From JAIQFL01 sp035295745 (GTDB lineage: Bacteria; Acidobacteriota; Terriglobia; Bryobacterales; Bryobacteraceae): 64,000 nt of DNA. The position numbers and the translations under genes are program-made. A model generated the notes under the pieces. That model worked only from the letters and a program-made list of their open reading frames with translations, had not been told where the DNA came from and did not search any database. The stretch spans positions 1 to 64,000 of the forward strand of contig DATGIL010000052.1 of assembly GCA_035295745.1 (NCBI GenBank). The letters run 5' to 3'. Positions 50,701 to 58,571 of the stretch are shown one piece after another. How positions within the stretch are numbered: position 1 is the first letter of the stretch; the number at the start of each line of letters is the position of its first letter.

Positions 50701-52415
50701 CACACTTCCGCGCGCAAATCGCAGCCGGCGAGCGGCGGCGCTTCCATCAGGTACTGTGCGTTTCTCGTGAGCGAGGCGGCGTCCGCGGGACTCGCCGGCA
50801 GATCGGCGTGGAACATCTGCGCGAGCACGCACGCCGCGTTCTGGAACAGTTGGCCGGCGGAAGCAGCGGCCACGCACAGATTGCGAATTTCGTCGCGATC
50901 GGCGGGGAGCAGCACTGCCAACCGGCTACCCCAAAAGGGATGGCGGTTGGGCACGCCCGAACAGGAAACGCGATCCTGAAGTTGCACCACGAGGTGCAGA
51001 CGCCGGGCCGTTTCCTCGAAACTCCACAGGCCGGCGGTGTCCAGGCAAAGCTCCGGTGCGTGGTAACCGGACAGCGATTCCTGTGCCGCTAGAACTCGCG
51101 CGTAGGCGCTGCAGGGATTTTCGCCAGTCGAGCCAACCGGCTCATTCACGGCCTTCGCGTAGGTATTGAGCCGTTCCCGATAGTCCCCCAGCAGGCTGAG
51201 CTCAGCTTTTGCCGGACCGGTTACCGTTTGGCGCAAGACGCTGCGGCGAAGCTCTTCAATGATGGTCCGCTTGTTAGTGCGATTGCTGTGCAGTTCCAGG
51301 CACGCGGTGCCCAGGCGGACCTGGTCCAGACGCCGCTTGACCACGTCGAGCGCCGCCATCTTCTCGGAAACGAAGAGCACTCGTTTCCCCGCTGCCACGG
51401 CTCCGGCAATCAGATTGACGATAGTCTGCGATTTGCCAGTCCCTGGCGGCCCCTGAATCACCATCGTGTGGCCGTCAATCGAGTCGAGGATGGCCAGACT
51501 CTGCGAGCTATCGGCGTCCACCACGTGGAGCAGTTCCCGAGTCCCCAACTGATCTTCGAGCAGGCAGTCCTCGCGGTAGTTCGACGGGGACGCCGGCAGC
51601 GCCGCCTCGCCGAGGAGCGACGTCAGAATCGGATGTTCGAGAATCGAGCCGGGTACGGGCCAAGTGGATGGATCCAGGTCGCGGTACATCAGGAACTTCG
51701 CGAACGAGAAGAAACCCACGCTGACCGCACCGGCATCCACCGTCCACCCACCGCGTCCGCTCACTGCCTGCTGCACTTGCGCAAGATAGAGATCGACGTC
51801 GAGATCATCGGCCTCGGGCAATGTGGGAAAGCTCTTGACGCCGAAGTTCTGCTTCAACTTCTCGGCAAGGGAGACGTTGTCGCCCAGTTCCTCGCCGGTG
51901 TATCGCAGGCGGAAGCGGTCGCGAGCATCGGAGCGCTCCAGTTCCACCGGGACCAGAATCAGCGGCGCCCGGCAGAACTTCTCGGCATTGTCCTCTTCCC
52001 GCCAGGTCAGCATGCCAAGCGCCAGGAACAGCGTGTTCACGCCCTGTTCCTCCATGGCGGTCCTTGCCGCGTGGTAGGTAGCCAGCAGGCGGCTTTGCAG
52101 TTGGGCCGAGGTGTAAGCGGTTTGGAGCCGCGAATCGGTGTGACGGGGTGCGATGCCGCGCTCGTCTCCGGGCTGCTCCAATCCGGCTGCGGCGCCAATC
52201 GCATTTCCTGCCGAGTCCGCGATCGCGCCCGGCAGAAACGTCATCGCTTTCTCTTCGGCGACGAGGATGCGGAAGACTTCGCGCGGGATCTCATCGACTA
52301 CTTCGATGCCCCTGCTGCGCAGCGGACGGTAGTTGAGCAGGGTGTTGCGGAGCCCCAGGTCGAGGAGGTCGCGGCGGGCGATCTCGAGGTTCCGACTGCT
52401 GCTGGCCGAGGGCAT
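47727..52415 (-). CDS. DUF4011 - SF1 helicase - Vsr-like nuclease - DUF3320 protein
   Basis: A 1562-aa cytosolic protein. An N-terminal DUF4011 domain (NLEIARRDLLDLGLRNTLLN) leads into a UvrD/Upf1-like superfamily-1 helicase with Walker A in IQGPPGTGKSQTIVNL (about 325), Walker B in LIIFDEASQVRP (about 938), VVVGDSRQLPPTSFFD and the late helicase motif VQGDERDVIFISIGYG. Next is a Vsr/PD-(D/E)XK endonuclease-like domain (GIECDGARYHSACSARDRDR; about 1285-1325), and a C-terminal DUF3320 (ESPIHWTEAVRRVLNGAG). Proteins combining DUF4011, helicase and Vsr have been reported as single-gene phage defence (hhe), so nucleic-acid cleavage in defence is the leading hypothesis. No methylase or other defence gene adjoins it. 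Confidence 0.9.
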   Translation of the reverse strand: MPSASSSRNLEIARRDLLDLGLRNTLLNYRPLRSRGIEVVDEIPREVFRILVAEEKAMTFLPGAIADSAGNAIGAAAGLEQPGDERGIAPRHTDSRLQTAYTSAQLQSRLLATYHAARTAMEEQGVNTLFLALGMLTWREEDNAEKFCRAPLILVPVELERSDARDRFRLRYTGEELGDNVSLAEKLKQNFGVKSFPTLPEADDLDVDLYLAQVQQAVSGRGGWTVDAGAVSVGFFSFAKFLMYRDLDPSTWPVPGSILEHPILTSLLGEAALPASPSNYREDCLLEDQLGTRELLHVVDADSSQSLAILDSIDGHTMVIQGPPGTGKSQTIVNLIAGAVAAGKRVLFVSEKMAALDVVKRRLDQVRLGTACLELHSNRTNKRTIIEELRRSVLRQTVTGPAKAELSLLGDYRERLNTYAKAVNEPVGSTGENPCSAYARVLAAQESLSGYHAPELCLDTAGLWSFEETARRLHLVVQLQDRVSCSGVPNRHPFWGSRLAVLLPADRDEIRNLCVAAASAGQLFQNAACVLAQMFHADLPASPADAASLTRNAQYLMEAPPLAGCDLRAEVWSQREPEIRRGLSAGRRHRDLHLRFDAALRPEAWSKDVSEIRQDIADLGNRWWRVFSGRWRRAQRSLASLSSGPTPREPERQLTLLDAITEAASCAQRVSHSSSFLSALFGLSWKELDSDWDLLDAQANWIMAAPAWCADAQRIAVDKPKGRAQIGQVESSRKEFESAVSRWRQRLQMDESPASETFGSGNARWQQQNARIDELRGLVAFNQIAAECRREGLDTVIEIASSWELAGTMLAALYNRSRALAVLRRAFQERPALAGFDGTRHGSAVLEFRRLDLLQIEYNRALLASRHAQSLPSGGGAGEIGILWREFEKRSRFLPIRSLMAKAGHAVQSIKPVFMMSPLSIANYLPPEALTFDLIIFDEASQVRPVDALGAIVRGKQVVVVGDSRQLPPTSFFDSLTGAEEAEQDEETTNAADIESILGLFCARGAHQRMLRWHYRSRHESLIAVSNHLFYDDRLVVFPSPDRGRRELGLVYRHIENAAYDRSRTRTNPTEAAAVAAAVMGHAREQMRYPGERRNTLGVAAFSIAQMDAILSQVEYLRRQDPSCEEFFSNQQPERFFVKSLENVQGDERDVIFISIGYGRTAEGYLAMSFGPLNRTGGERRLNVLVSRARKRCEVFTSLTPDDIDLAKTNSAGVAALKTFLHYAKTGQMDIPHRTDRLPDSQFEEQVFQKLTGLGHTVHAQVGSAGFFLDMAVVDSANPGRYVLGIECDGARYHSACSARDRDRLRQAVLEGLGWRIHRIWSTDWFHNPDQELRKVVQAIETAQSAISTPPPAPPPPAPLPPVPLEVPEPRAAETSPGNPSTCHYKCAEVQVHLGDAEIHAIERARLAAFLQTVVTVESPIHWTEAVRRVLNGAGIQRMGSRIQQAFEEAIRIGVSRGLFVRNGDFLWSPEMREPPMRDRSNLPASSRKPELIAPEEIRQAIVTVVRDSCGMIPDEIPAAVCRVLGFSRVTDDLVSAICPHRDALVQDGRMVRQGDNLVIRA

Positions 52416-52458
52416 CTTCCCGTGACGATAGCACGCGGCGCCAACACCCTTGAAAGCT

Positions 52459-52483
52459 GGGGTTTGGGGCTAGGGGTTGGGGG
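52459..52483 (+). repeat. G-run tract with quadruplex potential upstream of the DUF4011 helicase gene
   Basis: GGGG-TTT-GGGG-CTA-GGGG-TT-GGGGG is a perfect four-run quadruplex pattern on the plus strand, 44-68 bp upstream of the helicase start codon. It is the template strand for that gene, so a fold there could hinder transcription. Confidence 0.6.
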
Positions 52484-52588
52484 TTCGCAGCGTGTCGCCA
52501 GTGGCCGAGCCTGTCTGCCTGGCGAACCCGCCGCTTTCATCGGAATCCACGGCGGCGAAGCAGCCCAAGACCACTCCTGTGTGCCCCC

Positions 52589-52606
52589 GTCGAGACGTAT
52601 CTCGAC
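52589..52606. other. 18-bp perfect palindrome in the intergenic region
   Basis: GTCGAGA-CGTA-TCTCGAC is a perfect inverted repeat of seven base pairs with a four-base loop, followed on the plus strand by GCTTTT. It lies just past the end of the second TonB-dependent receptor gene and upstream of the helicase gene. It may be a terminator or an operator for the helicase gene. The T-run is on the wrong strand for the receptor transcript. Confidence 0.4.
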
Positions 52607-52653
52607 GCTTTTCGAGTGTCGACGCGGCAAACGGGAGTGTTTGCGCCACGACT

Positions 52654-55437
52654 TCAGAACGTGAAGCGAAGTTGCAGATCGATCTTGCGGTTGTAGGTCG
52701 TCGGTGCGCCCCCGTGCATGAGCACAATCAAGCCTCCCAAGCTTCGCGATTGTCCGAAATACGGGGATGACAGATCGCCGTCGGGCGCCGCGAAGTTCGG
52801 GTGATTCAGGGCGTTCAAAGTCGACGCAGTGAAGGTGAACTGGTACCGGTGGCTTGCCACGGGCTCCACGGGGCCCATCGGGGGACCTCCCGGATGCGGA
52901 CTGGCATCCTGACCGGGTGACGCTCCGGCGCGCGACTCGCGTCCAAACGACCAACTCCGCGAGAGTCGCAGCGCCATGTTCCAGTTCGCCGGTCCGATGC
53001 CGAAATTGCGTTCAATCGCCGCGCTTCCCGCCGTTGGGTTCAAATGAAAACAACCGAATCCCGCCTCATACTGCAGACCGGCCCCCTGGCAACTCGCGGC
53101 GGTCCCGCCTGCCACAAGCGACGGGCGCGCTTCCGGATATCCCGTGTTATACGGATCCAGCCCCGTCGTGATGTTGTACGGCACGCCGCTATTCGCCACC
53201 AGGAACGGACTCACAATGAACTTCTCAGGCAGGGAAAATGTCATGCCCGCGGCCATCCGGTGACGCCCGTTGCCGTAGGTCGATGGACCCCACTCCGCGC
53301 GCAGATCGTACGGGTTTGCCGGAATGCCTTCGTTATCGTCGCGACCGTAGGAGAGCGTGTAGTAGCCGAACAAAGAAAACTTCCGGTAGTTCGCGTTGGC
53401 GTTCAAGACTACCTGGTTGCGGCTGCTCAGGCCCGCCGACTCGGTCAGCAGTCGAATCGACGGATCGCCGAACGGATAGAGACCGGCAATCGGCGCGTTG
53501 ATATTGCGCGAATTCAGCAAATGAACGCCGCGGCTACCGGTCCATGTCAGGCTCACGTACGACGACTGGTTCAGCCTGCGCTCGATGCCGGCACTCGCCT
53601 GGTAGAGGCGCGGCGCTTGGATCCCGCTCGCCACCGGACGAAGCTGCTGCGGCTGGCTGCCCGATTCCAGCACGCTGGCCGGGGGAACCGAAGGAAAGAA
53701 GGTCGGATTCATAATCAGGTACGACTGCTGCGTCGTTCCGTTGTATCGCAGGCGATTGAGCGTGACGGTGAGCGGGATGCGATCGTAGAAGGTCCCAAAG
53801 CCCGATCGCACCACCCAAGTCGCGGGACGGCTCCCCTTCGCATCGATGCCCCAGGCAAGACCCACGCGAGGAGCCCAGTCCGTCCAACCTCCCAGGTTAC
53901 TCTGCACCTCGTATCGCAGGCCGTAACTGAGCGTCAGGTTTGGCCGCAGGCGCCAATCGTCATTGACGAATAACCCCGCGTCCTCCTGGTGCACGTGGGT
54001 GGTCGGAGTTCCGGCGTTCAAGCTGAACTGCGAAGCTCCACCGTGCAGTGCGAGGGTGGCCTGGTATTGCGCGAGGGTGAAGAATGTGAACGTGCCCGAG
54101 AAGTTGTTGAGCGAGGTGTCCGCGAGGAGCGTCTGCCGCACGCGTCCGCCCCATTTGAGAGTGTGCCGCTTGAGCGTGTAGGTCGAGATGTTCGTCAGCT
54201 CCCAGGCGTTCGTGACGACGCCGGAGTTGCGTCCCGGGGGCCCGCCCGCATTGAATGCCCCAAGCACCACGATGGATGGCACCGCGTTGTTGGTGATGTC
54301 CTGATCGGTAGAGCGCAGAAACTGGAAGCGCGTCTCGTTCATCGAGCGCGGGCTCAGCACGGCGGTCTCGGTGGCCTGCATCAGCCGTTCGGTCTGCCGT
54401 TCGTTGTAGGCTCGCGAGGCCAGGTTGAAGTCGCCTACCCCCTGGTTGTCGGAGTTGGCCTGGATGTCCTGGTAGCGAACCACCAGCGTGTTCTTCGCAT
54501 TGATTGTGTAGTCAAGGCGTGGGCTGAGCGCGGTGCGCGATTGCGGAGAGGCGATCGCCTGGCTGATCGGCACGGGGTTCAGGTTGGCGTCGAGCGTGGT
54601 CGCCAGCACCAGCGCGTTGTCGTGAACTTCGCGATGCTCGGTATCGAACGAGAAGGAGGCGCGCTTTTTCTGCAGCGGGCCAGAGAGGCTCAATCCTTCC
54701 AGCACCACTTGGTAAGGTGGGCGCGCCTGCTGGGTTAGCAGCGGGTTCCGCGCGTTCAACAGTTGATTGTCGAACATACCGAATGCCTGCCCGTGGAACG
54801 AGTCGCTGCCCGGCTTGGTAAAGATTTCGACGCGCCCAAAGCCCGGCTTGTCGTATTCCGGCGAGAACGGGTTGGCATTGATGCGCACTTCTCTTATCGC
54901 CGATTTGGGGGGTAGGCCCCCGGCCACGAATCCGTCTACATAGAATTGGCCGCCGTCTGGTCCCGGCGCCGGTCCCGCCAGTGCCTGCAGTTGCAGGGCG
55001 AGCTCGTCGGGATCGTCGGAGAGTTCGCCAATCTGCCGTGTGCCAAGGATCACGGCGCTGCGGTTGGAGTCGGGATCGGTACGAACGCCGCCCAGTGCAT
55101 CCTCCACGCGAATTACTTGCGCATCGGCTTGGATTGCCATTTGGACATCGACCACCTTGGCGCGGTCAATCGCCAGATCTTTTTTCTGCACCGCGGAGAA
55201 GTTCTTGGCGGTGAGCCGTATCTGATACTTCCCGGGTTTCAGCGCCATAAACGAATATCGGCCCGAGTCGCCGGTAACCGCGCCCTTTTCCCCGCCTGGA
55301 CCGCGAAGTTGCACCACCGCTCCCGGCAGCGCGGCGCCCGAGGGATCGGTGACTGTGCCGCTGAGGCTGGGTGCGTCCTGTCCCCAGGCCGCGGCGAGAC
55401 ACACAAATAGCAGGAGTGGTCTGGAAGCTGTGTTCAT
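52654..55437 (-). CDS. TonB-dependent receptor, Oar-like, carboxypeptidase-regulatory N-domain
   Basis: A 927-aa outer-membrane protein. A short signal (PLLLFVCLAAAWGQ) precedes the CarboxypepD_reg-like domain (LSGTVTDPSGAALPGAVVQL, ALKPGKYQIRLTAKNF), a plug with FYVDGFVAGGLPPKSAIREV and FTKPGSDSFHGQAFGMFDNQ, and a barrel ending KIDLQLRFTF with a terminal Phe. It is shorter than the receptor at 4686-8108. A His/Pro/Gly-rich loop (GQDASPHPGGPPMGP) interrupts a strand near the C-terminus. It follows the DUF5666 gene by 22 bp and is likely the last gene of a run from 57622. No TonB box can be stated with certainty. The transported ligand is unknown. Confidence 0.9.
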   Translation of the reverse strand: MNTASRPLLLFVCLAAAWGQDAPSLSGTVTDPSGAALPGAVVQLRGPGGEKGAVTGDSGRYSFMALKPGKYQIRLTAKNFSAVQKKDLAIDRAKVVDVQMAIQADAQVIRVEDALGGVRTDPDSNRSAVILGTRQIGELSDDPDELALQLQALAGPAPGPDGGQFYVDGFVAGGLPPKSAIREVRINANPFSPEYDKPGFGRVEIFTKPGSDSFHGQAFGMFDNQLLNARNPLLTQQARPPYQVVLEGLSLSGPLQKKRASFSFDTEHREVHDNALVLATTLDANLNPVPISQAIASPQSRTALSPRLDYTINAKNTLVVRYQDIQANSDNQGVGDFNLASRAYNERQTERLMQATETAVLSPRSMNETRFQFLRSTDQDITNNAVPSIVVLGAFNAGGPPGRNSGVVTNAWELTNISTYTLKRHTLKWGGRVRQTLLADTSLNNFSGTFTFFTLAQYQATLALHGGASQFSLNAGTPTTHVHQEDAGLFVNDDWRLRPNLTLSYGLRYEVQSNLGGWTDWAPRVGLAWGIDAKGSRPATWVVRSGFGTFYDRIPLTVTLNRLRYNGTTQQSYLIMNPTFFPSVPPASVLESGSQPQQLRPVASGIQAPRLYQASAGIERRLNQSSYVSLTWTGSRGVHLLNSRNINAPIAGLYPFGDPSIRLLTESAGLSSRNQVVLNANANYRKFSLFGYYTLSYGRDDNEGIPANPYDLRAEWGPSTYGNGRHRMAAGMTFSLPEKFIVSPFLVANSGVPYNITTGLDPYNTGYPEARPSLVAGGTAASCQGAGLQYEAGFGCFHLNPTAGSAAIERNFGIGPANWNMALRLSRSWSFGRESRAGASPGQDASPHPGGPPMGPVEPVASHRYQFTFTASTLNALNHPNFAAPDGDLSSPYFGQSRSLGGLIVLMHGGAPTTYNRKIDLQLRFTF

Positions 55438-55459
55438 GGTGGATTGCTTGCTTAGGAAA

Positions 55460-56575
55460 CTACGGAATGATCGTCGGAATGTTCAGCCCGCCTGGACCGG
55501 TCAGCATTCCGCCGTGAAGTGTCGAGATCGCTTCCGCCGCGCTCATTCCCTCGCCGCCTTGCGCCTGCATGCGCGCCATTTTGATCAGCCCGTCGGCATT
55601 GGCCATCAGCAGAATCGCCGTGATCTCGTTGCTACGCGCGCCGGCGGTACTGGTGACAATCACCATTGAACCGGCCTTCAACTCTTCCAGTTTTCCGGCG
55701 GGCAGTTGCGCCATGATGCTCCCGAAATCCATGGTTTTCTGTGGGGGCTCGCTGGCATGTGTGTCGTGGGAAGCGCCATTCGCCTTGAGCATATTGATGA
55801 ACATGGTCTTCACGTCAGGCAGCATTTTGACCTGCGAACTGGCGTTTAGGTGAACGGCGATTTCCTGCTGATTGGTGGAATCCGCAATGTGCACGGTCCG
55901 CGCCGCCAAGTCAATCGAAGTGACGGTGCCAACCTTGGTAAGGAAGGTGCCAAATACGATGTCCTCGGCCGTAAGCCGTTTGCCGTCCTCGCTGCGATTT
56001 CCGCGGCAACGAACCTGGTCGCCTTTGGAGATCGCCTCTACCGTGCTCGGCAGCGCATCCAGGAAGCTCACCGAATCGGGTGCGTAGCGGCGAATCACCG
56101 TCTTGGCGTCGACCACGAGAGTGGTGGTTTCCGCGCCCAGCGGCGAGCGGATTTCCAGCGTGACTTCGTTGCCCTCTTTGCCCATGACGACGCCCGCGAT
56201 GCCGCGCTTCTGCCAATCCAAACGCTCCGCGGCATTACGCGCCGCAATGTCGGTGGCCGAGATCCAGACGATGCGCCGCGCCTCGGTGAGTCCGGAGACA
56301 AAGGAGACGAGGATGCGGTCGCCTCGCGAAAGGTCGGTGATCCTGGCAGGCTTCGCCTTGCTCAAGTCGCGTTCCCCCGGCGGAACCTGCACGACCTGCG
56401 TCTCGGGTCCTATGGGGAAGTAGATGGCTTGCCCGTCATCGCTCTGGACGCCGATTTCGAGGGAGTTGACCTTGAAATCGGAGACGGTGCCGGAGATCGC
56501 CTTGCGGACATCGGCGGCGGGAATAGCGGTGGCCAGCGCGATGAGCAGCGCCAACGAGAGAATCGGTCGCTTCAT
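55460..56575 (-). CDS. Exported DUF5666-like repeat protein
   Basis: About 371 aa from ATG 56575, which has GGAGGAT about 6 nt upstream; the longer frame adds 14 residues without a ribosome site. A signal peptide (ILSLALLIALATAIPAAD) is followed by repeated small beta-barrel modules of the DUF5666 type: AISGTVSDFKVNSLEIGVQS, ISKGDQVRCRGNRSEDGKRL, VGTVTSIDLAARTVHIADST. Such OB-like modules often occur in tandem in exported acidobacterial proteins; function is unknown. The C-terminus is Gly/Met-rich (MQAQGGEGMSAAEAIS). It sits between a small exported protein gene and the TonB-dependent receptor, on the same strand with short gaps. Confidence 0.75.
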   Translation of the reverse strand: MKRPILSLALLIALATAIPAADVRKAISGTVSDFKVNSLEIGVQSDDGQAIYFPIGPETQVVQVPPGERDLSKAKPARITDLSRGDRILVSFVSGLTEARRIVWISATDIAARNAAERLDWQKRGIAGVVMGKEGNEVTLEIRSPLGAETTTLVVDAKTVIRRYAPDSVSFLDALPSTVEAISKGDQVRCRGNRSEDGKRLTAEDIVFGTFLTKVGTVTSIDLAARTVHIADSTNQQEIAVHLNASSQVKMLPDVKTMFINMLKANGASHDTHASEPPQKTMDFGSIMAQLPAGKLEELKAGSMVIVTSTAGARSNEITAILLMANADGLIKMARMQAQGGEGMSAAEAISTLHGGMLTGPGGLNIPTIIP

Positions 56576-56626
56576 AAGAATCCTCCAGAGAGGTGGCGCA
56601 GACAGTGTCCGCGCCACCCCGCGAAG

Positions 56627-56992
56627 TTATTGGCGAACTGCCGACCATTTCCCTGCGTGGTCGGTATCGCCGGTCATCTTCTCGCCCGCAACCGTACCCG
56701 TAAACGCGAGCGTGATTCCCGCCCCCGGCACTTCCATGTTGAACGAGATCTTATCGCCCTCGACCTTGCCGTTCAGCGTCATCGAGCCAAACATTTCGAG
56801 CTCATACGTTCCCTTGAGCTTCTCGCCATCCTGCTGAATCTGCAGCGGTCCCTTCATCGGCCCGTGCGGCGTATCGAGCGACATCTGCCATTTGCCATCA
56901 ATTCTGGCGGACTCGGTTTTAGCCCCACCCTGTGCGAGCACGCAACAGGCACCCAGAATCACGGTGAGCACTATGGAAAGCAGCTTGTTCAT
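56627..56992 (-). CDS. Small exported beta-rich protein of unknown function
   Basis: A 121-aa protein with a signal peptide (LLSIVLTVILGACCVLAQ). The mature part alternates short strands: IDGKWQMSLDTPHGPMKGPL, QQDGEKLKGTYELEMFGSMT, AFTGTVAGEKMTGDTDHAGK. This looks like a small lipocalin-like or up-and-down beta barrel of a type widely seen in exported acidobacterial proteins. The start ATG 56992 has GAGGAGGGG upstream, a strong ribosome site. A Cys pair (GACC) near the cleavage region might support lipidation. It is probably cotranscribed with the DUF5666-like gene 51 bp downstream. I assign no function. Confidence 0.75.
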   Translation of the reverse strand: MNKLLSIVLTVILGACCVLAQGGAKTESARIDGKWQMSLDTPHGPMKGPLQIQQDGEKLKGTYELEMFGSMTLNGKVEGDKISFNMEVPGAGITLAFTGTVAGEKMTGDTDHAGKWSAVRQ

Positions 56993-57118
56993 ATTCCCCT
57001 CCTCGGAACTAATCTACCTCTCGACAGTAAGACTTCCCGAAGCCCGACTCCACGCAAACGGTTCGAACGCGAAGGGATTCTGCTGAACGCGGATTCTCTG
57101 GCGGCGAGCGTGCCGCGC

Positions 57119-57622
57119 CTATTTCACCTTCGGAGGATACTTGTCGAACGATTTCTTCACCATGTCGTCGAGTTTGCCTTCGATTTTCGAGGCATCGCCC
57201 TTGTCTTCGCGAGCAATCGCGCGCCACACCAAGGAGCGCGTGCTGGGGTCGCGCAAATCGGTCACCAGTGTGCCTTCGGTGAACGGCACCCGCACCACGC
57301 GCGTTCCCCATCCGCGCCAACCCGCCGGATAGGCCTCCAGTTCCGTCTTGCGGACCGCGCCCAGGGTGTAGAAGACGTTCAGGTCAGCGGGCCCTTGAGC
57401 GACGTAAGTGAGTCCTTTTGCACTCAGAAATTTCTGAACGTCCGCATCCAGCCGTTTGCGAATCAACTCGCTGTTCAGCGAGGGATTCTTACTGTGGAGG
57501 CGGCCGTCCTTGATGGTGAAGGTCTTGAACTTGGTGAAATCCGCCGCCTGATCGGACTCAACTTCAATTTTCTGTGCGAACGCCGCCGAGGCTAGCAGCA
57601 ACCCGAGGATGAGAGTTTTCAT
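57119..57622 (-). CDS. DUF4136 domain exported protein
   Basis: A 167-aa protein from ATG 57622. The signal peptide is LILGLLLASAAFAQ. The mature part matches DUF4136: a strand VESDQAADFTKFKTFTIKDG, the helix LNSELIRKRLDADVQKFLSA, GPADLNVFYTLGAV, then EGTLVTDLRDPSTRSLVWRA and a C-terminal helix DMVKKSFDKYPPK. DUF4136 proteins are envelope proteins or lipoproteins of unknown function. The frame extends upstream to 57790 but that part is not protein-like. It diverges from the glycine-rich gene, 110 bp away. Confidence 0.88.
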   Translation of the reverse strand: MKTLILGLLLASAAFAQKIEVESDQAADFTKFKTFTIKDGRLHSKNPSLNSELIRKRLDADVQKFLSAKGLTYVAQGPADLNVFYTLGAVRKTELEAYPAGWRGWGTRVVRVPFTEGTLVTDLRDPSTRSLVWRAIAREDKGDASKIEGKLDDMVKKSFDKYPPKVK

Positions 57623-57732
57623 ATCGGGGGAATTTAGCACACATTTACACTCGCAACCAAGAATCCATCGGTACGCAACAAAGTTGCGGGCGGCGGTTTC
57701 CAGGAGTACCCTCCAAGTAGAGGATCTATCCC

Positions 57733-58461
57733 ATGCGCGTCTTGTTACCAATTGCTTTATGCTTCCTGGTGGCCGGGACCGCCTCAGCACAACGAGGAGG
57801 TGGCGGCGGCGGGATGCACGGCGGTGGCGGCGGCGGTTTTCACGGTGGTGGAATGAGTGGTGGAGGCGGATTCCGGGGCGGCGGTTTCTCCGGCGGCGGC
57901 TTCCGTGGTGGTGTTGGGAATTTCGGCGGTTTTCGCGGTGGCGTTGGGTTCCGCGAATTCGGTTTCCGGGGCTTTGGCGCAGGCTTTTACGGCGGCTATT
58001 GGCCCTATTACTACCCCTATCTCGGGTATGGGTTCGGGTATGGCTATGGGCCGGATTATTACGATTACGCTTACCCCTACAATTATTCGGGCTACGCCGC
58101 AGCTCCCGCAGATTATTCGCAGGGCTACGCCAGCTCTTCCCCGAATGTGACCGTGGTATATCCGTCGCAGGCCCAGACGGGGCCTCCGGAACGGGTTTCC
58201 CCGGTCACCCGCGAGTACGACGAATATGGGCAGGAAGTGCGGCGATCCGGCGGTGGTGGCGGGGCTGCTTCCCCCATCTATCTGATTGCATTCAAAGATC
58301 ATGCGATCGGAGCGGCAGCGGCGTACTGGGTGGATGGTCATACCCTGCACTATGTGACTCTGCAGCATGAAGAGAAGCAGGCGTCGCTCGACACCGTGGA
58401 CCGCGACTTCACCATGCAATTGAATCGCGAACGCCACGTGCCTATCCAATTGCCTCAGTAG
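57733..58461 (+). CDS. Exported glycine-rich protein
   Basis: A 242-aa protein with a signal peptide (VLLPIALCFLVAGTASAQ). Residues 21-80 are nearly all Gly with Arg, Phe and His (RGGGGGGMHGGGGGGFHGGG), followed by a Tyr/Gly/Pro-rich stretch (GYWPYYYPYLGYGFGYGYGP). A conserved C-terminal domain comes next (IYLIAFKDHAIGAAAAYWVD, then GHTLHYVTLQHEEKQASLD). Gly/Tyr-rich tracts of this kind form flexible or adhesive structures at the surface. The C-terminal part probably folds as a small domain. The start ATG 57733 follows a weak ribosome site. Function is not deducible. Confidence 0.8.
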   Translation: MRVLLPIALCFLVAGTASAQRGGGGGGMHGGGGGGFHGGGMSGGGGFRGGGFSGGGFRGGVGNFGGFRGGVGFREFGFRGFGAGFYGGYWPYYYPYLGYGFGYGYGPDYYDYAYPYNYSGYAAAPADYSQGYASSSPNVTVVYPSQAQTGPPERVSPVTREYDEYGQEVRRSGGGGGAASPIYLIAFKDHAIGAAAAYWVDGHTLHYVTLQHEEKQASLDTVDRDFTMQLNRERHVPIQLPQ

Positions 58462-58571
58462 TTTCGGTTCGAAGATGCTTTGGCTTGCCGGTTCTGGCGG
58501 GCCAAAGCACTCCGTGGAATCCCGCCTTTGTGTAACTTCCCGCACGAGCCTGCCATAATGGTTCCAACCCT

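Noticed and set aside
57020..57118. GTTCGAAC string suggestive of a tRNA T-loop between two small exported genes
   Set aside because: No acceptor, D or anticodon arms can be drawn around it.
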